A stretch of DNA of 64,000 nucleotides from Thalassia testudinum (GCA_037157565.1 JAZHRO010000039.1:48174001-48238000), one strand, 5' to 3'; shown: positions 1 to 11,079, numbered from the stretch's first letter. Made by a program: numbers and translations. Notes: a model not told the origin generated them from the sequence alone.

Positions 1-1560
1 GTCCACTCCAAGCCGATCCTCAAGACTCGATTCCGGCCGACTCCGTTGATGGTTTCGACTGAGCAAAAGCTCGATCGAAAGCCCTTGGTCTACTCTACAT
101 GATTGGAACACCAATTTGGTGTTTGGATTGCAATTAGTCCTTCGATTTGAAGGACGAAGAAGGGTTCACTCAGCCATTCATGGCCTGCAGAAGAAGAAAT
201 CAGCTCTTTTGACCTGCAGGAGAACTTTTGATCTCCAGATGAGGTCTAATCACCTTCAGCTGATGATTCCAGAGTAAATGAGCCAAGAAGAGAGCCCTGA
301 ACAGCTCCAAGAAGAGGTTTGGCTTCAGAGTTTTGTTCTGGAGCTTTGAAGCTTAGAATTGAGTTTTGATTAGGTTAGTAGAGAGCTAACAACCTCTGGC
401 AGGGATTCCAACTACCTCTACAGGTTGTTGCGATACAGTTTAAGCAGATTAGGCACTTGAATCTCGCCTGTAACTCGAACAACTCAGTACTGGGTTCTAA
501 AAAACCCAAACTGACCAGAGAATTGATTCACACTAAATCCTCAATAAAACTCAATCAAAATAACTCCAACTCTCTAAATCATCCCAGAAAGAATTTCAAC
601 GTTTTAATTCACAAAATTAAACACTTAATCCTTAAGTTGATCCTGGGGTTGACCAAGGTGGGCACAGAGTTGACTTTCTTGATTAAACAATCTCTGATCA
701 AATTAAGCACCTGTATTGACTCAAATTATCCTCAGTAATCTGATGCATACCTTAAAATCAGGTTTGGACGACTCTAGAGATACTCTCAGGCATCGCCGCC
801 TGAGAAGAAATGAATGTTTGTTCGATGGAAAATCCTAGAGGTTTTTAGATCAATAGAATGTCAAGGATGAATTAAACAAGTCTTACTCTTGCTTCTGAAC
901 CTAAATTTGAAGTTTGGAATCTCTTATAGTAGTCTCTCCAATTCCATCGGAGTTGGAGAGGACACAAATTGATACTGAGCTCCAGATGATAAAACAACAA
1001 AAGAAACATTGAGACATGATCGTTAAGCCTCAATGATGCATTCTGGAGCTTCTTGACACTTATCTAGGGCTGAAGTTCAAAAATGACTTGTCGGAGCTTG
1101 CTGGAGCTCCGGTGAGTCCACTTTTGATACACAGTGATAAAATCGCATCAAATTGGGTCATTACTGACCCATGGAGTTCCCTAGGGTCTAGACAGATCCT
1201 AAAAACTCCCTAATTGGCTCAAAGAATGATAAAAAACATAGGATTCATCATAGAATTCGACAGAACTTAGAATGCTTCCTCTCACTCAATTGAGTGAGGG
1301 AAAGTGTTCTAAGGGGTGAGGTGATGCCAGTGGATTAATTAATTAGGTGGTTAACTCATCTCTGAGCCGCCATTGACAGCGAGCTTAGAAATGAGGGAGA
1401 ATTTAGGTGTTTCTAGTAGGAGGCTCTATAGGAGCAATTAATGGAATTACTAAGGTCCTTGGGTGTTAGGGGGGTGATGTAGGACCTTAATTGGGTGTGA
1501 GTCTAGCTCTGGACACTTCACCATGGACAGTGGAGTGTCCAGGTGTGTGAGTTAGTGTAG
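1..1560. other. Unassigned intergenic/repeat-derived DNA
   Basis: I recognise no coding domain here. The longest open frame (457-738) has no recognisable motif and is probably chance. The notable structure is the imperfect hairpin at 1266-1313, listed separately. A smaller 9-bp inverted repeat (CTGGACACT ... AGTGTCCAG) lies at 1509-1542. This stretch could be the 3' part of the minus-strand LTR that ends at 2906, but I could not find that family's usual 3' terminus here. Confidence 0.5.
1266..1313. repeat. 48-bp imperfect hairpin with perfect 18-bp palindromic core
   Basis: The core CTCACTCAATTGAGTGAG at 1281-1298 is a perfect palindrome. The symmetry extends outward to CTTAGAAT on the left and a near-complement ending TTCTAAG on the right, with about four mismatches in 24-bp arms. 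No flanking duplication marks it as a separate insertion. Function is unknown. Confidence 0.7.
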
Positions 1561-2906
1561 GTGATTTGGTGGACAATTAGGGTAAATTGGGGGTTGGGAA
1601 GGGTCCTAAGGTAATGTATAGGTGTTGGAAGACCCTATTGGAGGTGGAGAAGGCTCGATGAACTCCGCCATAGACAGCGGAGGTCACCGGTGACGGTGAG
1701 GTGTATTAGGCGGTATAGGTGATAATAGTGAGTGGAAGGAAGTAGAAATGGATCGTGGAGAGATAAGAAAAGTGGAACATTACCAGGAAGTGTGAACGAA
1801 GGCCCAATGAGGCCGAACTTGGCCTCGCCGGAGCCAGAGACGAAGCTACTGAAGCTAACTAAACTAAGCTAATTCTATCTAATTACCTAACTAAATCTAC
1901 TCCTAAAAGTTAGGACTACTTACCTGACGAGGGAGGTGAGGGGTCTCGTCGTTGGCAGGGCGAAAGAGAGGAAGAGGTAGTGAGAGCGGCAGCATGTCCT
2001 CGACGGCCACGCTCGAGAAGGAGAACGAAGATGTCGAAGTTGCGGAAGAACCTACTGACCAGCTACGGTGAGGTGGAGAGGGGAAGGGAGCTGATCAAGC
2101 TCAAATTGTAGGGGTCGATGGACATTTATAGGTTGCGATGGCTGTGAAGGGGGCTGTGTCTGGATGAGAATACGTCTAGGTGCAGGGTAACCACTAGCGT
2201 CTTCTCCGATGCTGGTGAAGCTACCGTCGAGCCCTAATTAGGATTTCAAGATCATCTAGATCGTAGGATGGAATGAAAAGGGTGAGCGTAAGCTCCAACA
2301 GCTTGGCGAGGAAGGAAGGATGCTGGATGTGAGGTGATTGTGAGGTGTCTTCATCGCCACTCATCAGCCATTCAAGTGTGTGAAGAAGAAAAGAAGAGGA
2401 AGAAGATGATGCTCACAGGGACCAGTATGCAATAAAAGCTAAGGACTTAAATAAAATGAAAGGACTCAAATGCAATGAATTCTAGGGACTAAAATGTAAA
2501 CAGAGGCCATTTAGGTTAATTTTAATTTAATTCTTTTCCAATTTTTTATATATAATTATAAATTAACTAAATATTATATTAAAGCCATGTATTCACATTT
2601 TGACTCATTTATTTATATTTATTTACTTATTAACTTAAGTTATTAAAGACTTAGGTCTTAACGTACACTTAAGTTAAATAAAGTATTAATTAGGTAACTA
2701 ATTAATGGTATTTCGAGTCCATTTATTAATTAAATTATTAATAATATTGATTGAATGATAATTTAACATTTTTAACTTATTTTTAGGTCCTTTAATGATT
2801 TGTCCCTTATTCTATAGTTAACCCTTATATATGCACATTCCTAGCTAATTAGCTAGGGAAACTAGTTAATTAGGGGTAATTAGAAACCATGATGAGCCTC
2901 TCATCA
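1561..2906 (-). mobile_element. Family Y LTR, 5' part, divergent copy (F)
   Basis: The right edge (2890-2906) is a 7-bp-stem hairpin, TGATGAG CCT CTCATCA. It matches the terminus of the solo LTR ending at 19030, and the 25 bases before it (AATTAG...CATGATGAG) also resemble that copy. Read on the minus strand this is the 5' tip of the LTR. Inward there is the family's string of 'GGACCAAAATGCAAA'-like phrases (about 2420-2500), a CT/GA-biased region, and a CTTACCT sequence near 1920 at the place where other copies have a splice donor. The left boundary is uncertain: the family's normal 3' end is not recognisable, so this copy is truncated or very diverged. Identity is inferred from the termini and the order of motifs. 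Confidence 0.5.
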
Positions 2907-2930
2907 ATAACCCACCCAACTCAATGCATA

Positions 2931-2946
2931 CCCCCCCCCCCCCCCC
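2931..2946. repeat. C16 homopolymer
   Basis: Sixteen consecutive C residues follow CATA. Such a run is slippage-prone, and its length may be a sequencing or assembly approximation. Confidence 0.9.
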
Positions 2947-4035
2947 AATATAACACATGCACACACACCCAATCACATGACAACACCTCCCCCATCAATT
3001 CTCACAATTGTTTTTCCAACCCCATTTTCAAGTGACATTTTTTCTCCCCATCGCACAACCTCTTCCCATTTGTTTCTCCCCCATCACTTCTTTCATTTCC
3101 TTCCTCCCCTCTCCAATCTCCTCCATCGTACAACACCAGATCCCTTCCTCAATTAGGAAAGCCCTTTCTTCTCTGTGATTACACCAATCATTATCGAGCG
3201 AGCCACTATGATAGCTATAGAACTAAACTAAACTCAAAATAGTGTGAGTCTAAAGATCCTTACTTTATTCCTGCCTTACCGAGTATGAGTTCTTATTGAT
3301 CCATTCGCATATCTCCTTCGCATTGTCACATCCTTGCCCATTATTTGACTCATTGACTGGCCAAGAGTTGACATGAATTAGCTTGGAGGTCATTTGCTCT
3401 AGCTCATTTGCATGGTTATCCTCTATTCTTCATATGTCCTTCTAGAGAATATCATCCCTACATCCACTAGCTCCTCCTCCTTTGTTATCATTTGATCATT
3501 GCAAGCTTCATATCGTCCCCTAAGAGCATCACCAAAAGCCATTATCAAGCATTTGGTTAATCCTTAGCTCCTCCTCCTCCTCCATGGCCACTTTGATCAC
3601 CATCTTCCTCCTCCTCTCTCCATTAAGTCTCCTCTTTCCTTATATCATGACATCTCAATCCCCTTTTATAACTAAGTACCTATTCTCAAAAAGCCCAGTT
3701 GTTGATTGGTAGGAGGAGGTGGCATTGACAGTGCTAATTGCATTGCCCTTGCCCATTGGCCATGGTGGCTGTCCTAGATTTAGATGTCTAAGTCACTTAA
3801 TCATCTAAATTGGTCAGGCAGGTGAATAATACTATGCCCTTATTGGTTGCAAGTTCGTTCACATTGAGGCATTTAACTATACTCCTCCAAACATCTAAAA
3901 CAATGTGAACATGCTCATTTATCCAAATCTTTATCTTTTCTCTATATTTTTTCAACCTTTTTACTTTTCTTTCTTGGGGAAGTCTTAAATATTAATTTGC
4001 TAAGTTTTGGGGAAATAAAAACCTTAGTTATTACA
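2947..4035. other. Unassigned, pyrimidine-rich on the + strand
   Basis: No coding domain, terminal repeat or RNA gene is recognised. The stretch is rich in CTCC/TCCTCC runs. It may contain the missing middle of the copia element whose 3' end begins at about 4041, but no RT or integrase motif can be read in any frame. Confidence 0.5.
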
Positions 4036-4040
4036 ATACC

Positions 4041-4381
4041 CTAGCATTATTTAACATAGAGGAAGAGTATATGGTAGCAACAGAGGGGATTAAAGAAGCT
4101 ATGTTGCTAAAAGGGTTATTTGTAGTCTTATTCTTGGACAAAAGATGGTTGTTATTCATTATAATAGCCAAAGTGTCATTAATCTAATAGAAGACCATAT
4201 GCATCATGAAAAGATAAAGTATATTGACGTTAGGTACCACTTCATCCATAAGGTCATTGTTGAAGGTGACATTTAGATGAAGATAGCCACAACAAATAAT
4301 CCAATAGATATGATGAGAAAGCCATTACCATTAACCAAGTTTAAGGCTCGTATGGACTTGGTCAATTTGCACAACACTTGA
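4041..4381 (+). pseudogene. Ty1/copia RNase H C-terminal pseudogene
   Basis: Frame-shifted translation gives the C-terminal part of copia RNase H. An EEYMVATEGIKEA segment corresponds to the family's TEAEYMAA...EA helix. After a frameshift near 4144 come VVIHYNSQSVINL (catalytic-Asp region, usually HCDSQSA), then IDVRYHFI and KPLPLTKF, ending LVNLHNT and a TGA at 4379-4381. In the intact family this enzyme removes the RNA strand of the RNA:DNA hybrid during reverse transcription. Here there is at least one frameshift plus an internal TAG (in the VEGDI-MKIAT stretch), and the Asp expected in the CDS motif reads as Asn. No RT or integrase is readable upstream. The PPT and LTR follow immediately, so this is the decayed 3' end of a copia element. 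Confidence 0.8.
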
Positions 4382-4459
4382 AATGGCTAGATGGCAGAGA
4401 GATGAGGATTGCTATGAGTTTTATAGCAATTTGATGGAGTTCAAGTTAAGGTGAAGATT

Positions 4460-4793
4460 TGTTGATTATCTTGAATGCTTAGGTTTTGATTATGATCTGA
4501 CCACATTTTTTGACTGGATCTTGGCTAAGGATTTTAGATCCAATTATACATATACTATGTGTGTGTGTGTTAGAGTTTCTTGGAGTGTTATCTCATTTTT
4601 TTTCTAAGAGAGTATCATCCTTGGCCTCTCTTAGGGTTTGCAACATAGGTTGTACTCTACATTCTTCTTTCTTTATATTGTAAAATCTCTCACTCTACTC
4701 ATGGTTTCTCTCGTCTATTAGAGTGGTTTCCATGTAAACTTTTGTGTGTTGTGGTTGTGCTTAGTGATTATCGATTCACACAATTTCTCAACA
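4460..4793 (+). mobile_element. 3' LTR of the degenerate copia element
   Basis: The 334-bp LTR begins TGTTGATTATC and ends TTTCTCAACA, giving TGTTG...CAACA termini. A polypurine tract, AAGGTGAAGAT, directly precedes it (about 4448-4458), as expected for a copia 3' LTR. It contains a (GT)n run near 4558. The next five bases, GTTAT (4794-4798), would be the target duplication, but no 5' LTR is present in the window to confirm this. Confidence 0.75.
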
Positions 4794-4883
4794 GTTATAA
4801 TGATTGAGCACTCTAGCCTCTTTTCTTTTGTGCTACTCATCCATAATATCTATTAAGCTCTGTGTCATAGTGGGTCTGCACAT

Positions 4884-5322
4884 TGTAATTCTGTACTAAA
4901 GGAGGGGTGAATAGTGCGGGAAATAAAGTGCTATAGAATTTGGAAAATAAAAGTCAATCCCATAAATCAATCATGAAAAATGCACAATAGATTTTTAGGT
5001 GGAAACCCCGAGGGTAAAAATCACCTAGATCTCTCGACTTAGGATTTCCCGATCTACCAAGTAGATCAAATCCACTACCATATCACTCAAACGAGGTTGA
5101 TACAACCTCAATTTACAACCACACTACTTTAACCGAGGGTAGTACCTCAAACCCCTCTTCTTCACAAAGAGGATTTTGTCCTGCGAAGAATACGTGAATT
5201 CGTCACGCAAATACCCAACCAATAAAATAGAAAAATAATAATCTCTAGAGCCACAAAATACAAATGAAAATGTAGCTATTATAGGCTTGAGAGCTTCCCT
5301 AAGATGGAAGTGTTACACAATT
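4884..5322 (-). mobile_element. Family Z (copia/SIRE-like) LTR, 3' portion, left piece of split copy
   Basis: This segment is similar to 6130-6540 over nearly its whole length. It shares the 'TTTTTAGGTGGAAACCC' phrase, the block around GTAGATC(A)AATCCACT, the 'CGAGGGTAG' phrases and 'GGATTTTGTCC'. The minus-strand 3' end is placed at TGTAATTC (4884) or TGTACTAAAGG (4892). CACAT before 4884 nearly matches TACAT after 27934, so this, 11924-12194 and 27436-27934 are probably one LTR split by copies A and B. The split-copy interpretation is inference. Confidence 0.5.
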
Positions 5323-6129
5323 GCACCAACGAGCAAAACCCACCCTTCCCCCGCTCTCTGTCTCTTTCCTTCCTTCCTTCTCTTTCTCTCAAACTAGGCT
5401 TATCAGGTATTCGAGTCGCATAACCAGGTCTAGGGTTGCGGGCATGGGGTTGCAGTCGAGGAGTGAAGGATAGGCAGGTCAAGTCTATGTGCATGGGTGA
5501 AGGGGACCTCACCCCCAGTGTTCGAGGCGAATAGCCCCAATGACAAAACCACTTTATTCGCTGACGGGCGCTTGTATTCTCACGATGTGGGACTATCCCA
5601 ACCCCTTATGCTTGTGCGCTCCTTCAAATGAAGACGCCTCCAATTGAGGTAACTGCAATCGCTGAAGCCTTCGATGGGGTCCTGGGAAGACACCTGGAGC
5701 GAAACCACATGTCCTGGGATGAATACCTACGCTTTCAACGTCGAAGAACTGAAGGCGGTGGTGGATCGCCAGTGGAAGACTTGAAATGAAGAATAAGGCC
5801 TCACAACCACATTAAAATAGCTTAGGACCTTCTCTGGATCGCAGCGAGTGTAATGGTAGTGGTTTCGTGGAGGATGGAGGTGTGTGGTGGTTGGACAAAC
5901 TCGAAGATGAAGGTTGGTGATGGGTGTGTTTGGGGGCGGTCGTGAAAGCGTGGAATGGCGAATAAGAGGAGGGGTTTTATGCAAATGGTCAAGGTGGAGG
6001 TTTTGGAGTAGGTGGCGAGGTGTTTGAAGCGGCAGAGTGTGCGAAAGACCTCACCGGAGGGCAGCCAGAGATGAGGAAGAAGGTGGCTTGTGTATGAGTC
6101 GAGGGGTTCTTTTTGGATTTTAGGTAGAG

Positions 6130-7849
6130 ATTTTAGATTCGCCCTACCAGGAGGGGGTGACGTAATAAATTGCGGAATTGAAAATAAACAATCTCACAAA
6201 AAATTCAATCACACAATGTGCACAAATAATTTTTAGGTGGAAACCCAAATCGGGTGAAAACCACCACCTAACCCTCTCGAGTTAGAATTTTCCGATCAAC
6301 CAAGCTGATCAAACCCACTAAACGAATCACTTAAACGAGGGTGATTCAACCTCAATTACAACCACGCTACTTTATACGAGGGTAGCGTACCTCAAACCCC
6401 TTATCTTCACGAGAAGGATTTTGTCCCACGAAGGAGATGGGAATTCGCAAAGCGAATACCCAACCAAATAACAAAGATAAATAACAACAATCCTATAGAG
6501 CCAACAAAGTAATTTTTAACCTAAGCTTCTATAGGAATTAAGATGCTTCCCTTTGTAAGGAGTGCGTCGACGATGCGGATGTGTGAACTACACGACGGTG
6601 CAACGTCGCTCTCGTGAACTACGACGGGAGAGCAGGTGTGCAAATGCTTGATGCTCTCAAGATGTAGAACTTGAGCTTGGAGAGCAAGAGCTTTTCTTGG
6701 ACACAAAAGAGTGGAAAGTATGTTGCTTGGGTGTGTCTTGTGTATCTAGGTGTGTCTTTGTGTGCAAGAGGTTCCTCTCTATTTATAGATGCCTTAGGAA
6801 AGCTTTGGAAGGCTTTGGAAAGCTTCCATAGTCGTTGGGAGCAAAGCCCAAGAGAATCAGGCCAAAATCAGGAACAATGATTGCACTGACAGGGTTATCA
6901 GACGTCTGATCCTGGCATCAGATGTGTGGAAGATCACTTTAAGATGTCTGGGAAAAACATCAGACATCTGATTTTAGGTGGGTTTCTTCCTAACTTGGAT
7001 CAGATCTAAATAGGGTTCTAGTGTAAGTCCATCAGACGACATACAGGACGTCTGGCACTATGTCTGGACGTCTGGAAAGCTACTTTTTCGTGGGAATGGA
7101 TTTCCAAGAGAGTGCAATGGCTAGAAAATCTCTGAGAAGAGATTTTGGGTCAGCCAAGGCAAAACAGTCATCTATCAGACGTCTGGAAAGGCTTGAGGAC
7201 GTCTGATAAGGCTCTAACGGTCATATCCTTCAGTGTTTGCTAAGCCAGCCAACGGTCCACTAATTAGACGTCTGGCAAAGTCATCAGACGTCTTCTAAGA
7301 CGTCTGGACTAAGGTCTGTACATTTGATTTCATTAGACAGAGCTAACCATGTCTAGCCTAAATGTTATTAGTCGTTTGAATCAACAGTCAGACGTTTTAA
7401 AACACATTATCAGACATCTGATTTTCGAATTAGATGTCTGGAATAGTTGTTTGAACCCTATATTGGTTTTCTAAGTTTTCTATAGAAAACCTAAGTATCC
7501 TAGGGTTGTGCTGGTGTTCCTAGGACTACTGTTAGGATACTTTGAGGCTCTTTAACAAGATTTTCTAAGGAACAAAAAGAGCAAGGAAATAAAGACAAGA
7601 GTACATGAAAGAAATAAACATACTTCTATCCTATTCTTCTTGTCCTTCCATCTTCAATCTATCGCTCCTCGCGAATCTTCTCTGTTCTCCATCAAGCTCC
7701 TTCAATCCATCCTGGATGCGAGCTCAAACTCCGTCTAGTCACGTCTCCATTTGCAATTTTCTTGAAATCTAAGACTCCAAGTGCAAATGTTAAATGACAC
7801 ATGTTTGGTTATCATCAAAACAAATGATCGTGGTGCTCTAGCACCAACA
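6130..7849 (-). mobile_element. Family Z LTR, about 1.7 kb, inserted in copy A
   Basis: Read on the minus strand, the LTR starts at 7849 with TGTTGGTGCTAGAGCACC, a tip hairpin (GGTGC TAGA GCACC). It continues with TTTTGATGATAACCAAA, a hallmark of Maximus/SIRE-type copia LTRs. The 3' end lies near 6130. The middle (6900-7450) carries many AGACGTCTGG motifs. A transcription-start region is not obvious. No flanking PBS or coding sequence is present, so it is probably a solo LTR. GAGGA follows 7849 but no convincing partner TSD was found on the left. Lineage assignment rests on terminus style only. Confidence 0.6.
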
Positions 7850-8569
7850 GAGGAAACTAACCTAAGACTCTAAAGGAACTAATCTAACTAATGAGAACCT
7901 CATCATGAACCCTAATTAGCACAATCTAACCCAGATATATAAGAAAAAGCTCCTACATAACCCAAAGAAAGGCTTAACTCAGAGAATTCTGAGTTTAAGA
8001 AAACAAATCATAAGGGGTAAAACTGCAATTTCACCAACGTAGTTTGCAAACAGGGTAATTAAGGATCCAAACACAGGTCAAACAAGCCTAATAAGAAGGA
8101 AAGTGGGATGGTCTGATCTAAAAACGGTTATAGCAACTTCAAGAAATTAAATGACATTCTGTAACCTTAAAACAAACCCACGTCAATTCACGAGGTTCGA
8201 GGTAGGATAAAAATCAACTAATCCCTCTAAAATTCATAGAAAAATAATCTCTAGGGTTTAGAACCTTCAATTTGACCTTAGAAACCCATTTTGACCTACA
8301 AAGAGAACCTTGCCCAATTAATGACTTAATCTGGATTTTTACGTAAATTGGTCGGTCAAACATGATCCAACCTAGAAATAAAATTCACCATTAAAATCCT
8401 TAGGTTCAAATTAGTCTTGTATAAAAACTTGAGCCTAAGAGGAGACCTCCTTGACCGACTTTGCAATTTAGTCCTCTTCATTTACTTTTTGACCCTTATC
8501 TTTCGAAACCCTTGCATTTTGGCCCCCAAATTTTTCATCGTCCTTTGCAGAACGGTCCCTCCTGTAAAA

Positions 8570-8742
8570 CTCTGCGCAGCACCATGCTCCGGCGACTTTG
8601 CGCGGAGCATGGTGCCGCGCAGAGAGGGGTGACCGTCCTGCAAAATAGACGCGGGGTTCCCTGCGACGTCCTCTGTCGCAGGGACTCGGCAATGCTCTCT
8701 GCCGGCCCCCATACCTTCCGTGCGAACGCGCGGAAGGTATGG
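8570..8742 (+). repeat. Three consecutive hairpins in the U3 of family Y
   Basis: Hairpin 1 (about 8571-8623) has 13-bp perfect inner arms GCACCATGCTCCG / CGGAGCATGGTGC plus an outer CTCTGCGC / GCGCAGAG. Hairpin 2 (8659-8683) is CCCTGCGAC / GTCGCAGGG. Hairpin 3 (8709-8742) is CCATACCTTCCG / CGGAAGGTATGG. All three recur in the same order in the solo LTR at 18150-18330 (opposite strand). There hairpin 1 carries the paired change GCACC/GGTGC to GCGCC/GGCGC. Confidence 0.85.
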
Positions 8743-8812
8743 GTCCCCTTTCCGGCCATGCTCCGGCGAGGCTGGCACGTTGCCAGCCCGAGCCTACCTC
8801 TACGCCAGCCCC

Positions 8813-8820
8813 TTTATAAG
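8813..8820 (+). promoter_or_regulatory. TATA box of solo LTR C
   Basis: TTTATAAG lies directly after the hairpin cluster. The aligned place in the minus-strand copy at 18107-18115 reads CTATAAAA on the minus strand, so a TATA element is conserved between copies. Confidence 0.6.
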
Positions 8821-9115
8821 GACTGGCACCCCCTGCCGGTTCCTTCAAGCTCTCTTTGACGGAGAACACCCCCCCACTTCATCCCCTCCTCCTCCGTCAG
8901 ACGGCCCATAGCTTCCGGCGACTCCCTCTTCCTCCTCGTCGCTCTGCCGCCTTACCTGCAGTAGGGTTCTCCTAGCGCTCTCGTCTGTGCCGTGCTGTAC
9001 CCGTCGGCGCCCTCCGCCTGCTTCCTCATCGCCGCACTCCTCCTCCAGGGCCCTTTCTTCTCCAGCTTCGGCAGATACGAGCCGGTGGCTCCACCCTCCC
9101 CCTTCGTCCAAAACC

Positions 9116-9503
9116 TAGGTAAATAGCTTCCTCTCCTCCTCCCTTACATTTTCCCTCTCTCAATTTATCTTTTCGCCTCACCGCACACGACTTCCACCTC
9201 CGCCTGCTCCGTCACCGACCACCCTCTTCGGTGAGCTCATCCCACCTCCACAGACCTTCTCACCCCTCGTCGACTACCCTAAAAGCTTCCCCTCACTCCA
9301 CTCAACAAATCCCCCCTTCCCATCCACTGCCAAACACCACCCGACGACCCCCCGAGTAAACCCACCTCTCCGACAACAGTCCGACCTAGGGCTACCACCA
9401 TACGCCGCCTCACGCCTCGCCACCACCCGCACTGCCTTCGCCGCACTTCGGCGAAGCTCCCTGCATCCTCTGATTGGGCCGAGAGGCCGTATTCTTGTTT
9501 TTA
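9116..9503 (+). other. Putative leader intron inside the family Y LTR
   Basis: A donor-like CTAG|GTAAAT at about 9116-9120 and an acceptor-like TTGTTTTTAG ending at 9503 bracket a pyrimidine-rich stretch. Copy B keeps the acceptor (TGTGTTTTTAG, ending 26393). Both acceptors follow a conserved GGGC(C/T)GAGAGGCCGTAT block. The minus-strand solo LTR has a GCAAGTAAGT donor at the matching place (about 17807-17816). Splicing is inferred only. Confidence 0.4.
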
Positions 9504-10039
9504 GGTCGACGCCCCTTCATAACCATTACCGAGCTTTTGAAGCCCCTTCACCTGCAGCTGCAGGTGCTCTCTCGCCCAGGCTCACCCCATAGGATGCGCG
9601 GCTTGCCTCCGCGAAGCATCCCAGGCCTGCAGTTGGGGCGAAGACCTCGCACGCTGCTGCAATTGCCTGCAGCTTCCTCAGCTGCGGGCGCCAATCTGGG
9701 AGGTGGGACTTTAGTCCCACCTCGGAAGTGCATGGCTAAGCGCCCGCACATAAATTTGGGAAGTGTTCAAGGCTATTCTCCTTCGAACACAGGGGTCAGG
9801 TCCCTCACGCACGCCGCGCACCATGCGCTCGCCCTCGCCCGCGCTCATGCCCCACAGGTCTGGGCTGGATCCGATTACCCAAAACCGCGCACTCCTCGCC
9901 CACCACCGCACGCCGGTGGGCCTGGTCCCTGGCGCGATACCCGTACCCGAATATCCGGTTCTGGGAGAGAGATCCTATGAGAGAAATCTGAGAAAGAGAG
10001 AGACGTGGGGATGGGTAGGGTAGGTTTTGCTTTTTAATC

Positions 10040-10460
10040 CTTGTGTGAGCGTGCAGGAGTAGAAGGAGAAGGAAGGAAGGAGAAGAAGGAAGGAAGGCGG
10101 CTGAAGCCTTAACCACTCAGGGCAGAGAAGAAGAAGAAGTGAGAGAGAAGAAACAGAAGAAGAAGAGAAGCACTGTAGCAAACCTACAGTTAAGTCGTTT
10201 GACCACTGCATCAGACGACGGTTGAGCAGCGACCAGAGGAAATAAAGCAAGAAAAGAAAGAAAGAAGAAGGCTGAAGAAAGAAGAAGAAGAAGGCTGAAG
10301 AAAAAGAAGTCAGAGAAGAAGAAGAAGATTATCACAGCCGCAGAAGAAGAGAAGAAAAAGAAAGAAGAACAGAAGAAGACATAGCCGCCAGAGAGAAAGA
10401 AAGAGAAGAACAAAGACAGAAAAAGAGGAAAAGGAGAAGAGAAGAAGCCAAGACAAACTC
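10040..10460 (+). repeat. Long GAA/AAG purine tract in Y LTR (U5)
   Basis: About 420 bp consist almost wholly of A and G on this strand, in GAAGAA/AGAAAG phrases, followed by a (CT)n run at about 10457-10473. The same tract occurs as TTC-rich DNA at 16373-16880 in the inverted copy. Copy B has a shorter one at about 26800-27010. Apparent open frames across it are compositional artefacts. Confidence 0.85.
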
Positions 10461-11079
10461 TCTCTCTCTCTCTTATTTTTGTAATCTAATAGAGAACCTT
10501 TGAATTTCTAGAATTCTAGTAGCTCCCTGAGTTCGACCTCGGGAAAACCATTTCCGAGTAAAAAATTTTGTAATGATAACCTGGTAGCTGTCTTATTACT
10601 ACAACGACTGTAACTTGACATATAACAAATGCAAACAAGCTCTACAAGCCAGCCTACCCCAGCTATCACTAACCCTAAACTAACGGATGAAAGGTAGGAA
10701 TGACCATGCTGGTGGTACGCCGGACATGGGGAAGACGAAACCTCCAATGATAGGGGCGACGACGATGAGGGGGCGTAGGCAGCGGCCGCTGGTATTGCGA
10801 CGCGTGGAAGAAGTCATGGAAGAGGAATCCACTCGCTATGGTATGTGAGAGTGGACGAGGAAGGTGGTCGAAAAAGGTCATCGAAGTTGGTGGAGATGAA
10901 GGTCAGGGAGAAGGGAAGAAGAGGAAACCAGCCTCTAAACCAAGCTAAGGAGCACAGCCTTGCGACCTGGGTCCTTAAATAGGCCTCAAGAGAGCTTTCC
11001 AAGCTTGGAGACCAAGCTTGGAAGCTTCAAAGATTTGTGAAATAGGAGAGCCACTCCTTCAAATGATTCACATTTAGGT

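Larger units (their letters stand above)
7889..10668 (+). mobile_element. Solo LTR of family Y (copy C), 2,780 bp
   Basis: It is bounded by perfect 5-bp target duplications CTAAC (7884-7888 and 10669-10673). The left tip reads TAATGAG AAC CTCATCA (a terminal hairpin with TG decayed to TA) and the right end CCCCAGCTATCA. It is reverse-complementary along its length to the solo LTR at 16202-19030. Order: A+T-rich U3 with tip hairpin, a GC-rich block with three hairpins (8570-8742), TATA box (8813), a putative leader intron (9116-9503), a GC-rich R/U5 part, a long GAA-rich tract (10040-10460), and the conserved CCCTGAGTTCGACCTCGGGAA block near the end. No internal domain or PBS follows, so it is a solo LTR left by LTR-LTR recombination. 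Confidence 0.85.

Noticed and set aside
2931..2946. Poly-C run as a possible telomere-like or i-motif element
   Set aside because: A single homopolymer without periodic repeats; it gives no evidence beyond slippage.
10117..10413. Hydrophobic minus-strand open frame
   Set aside because: Compositional artefact of the GAA-rich purine tract in solo LTR C.
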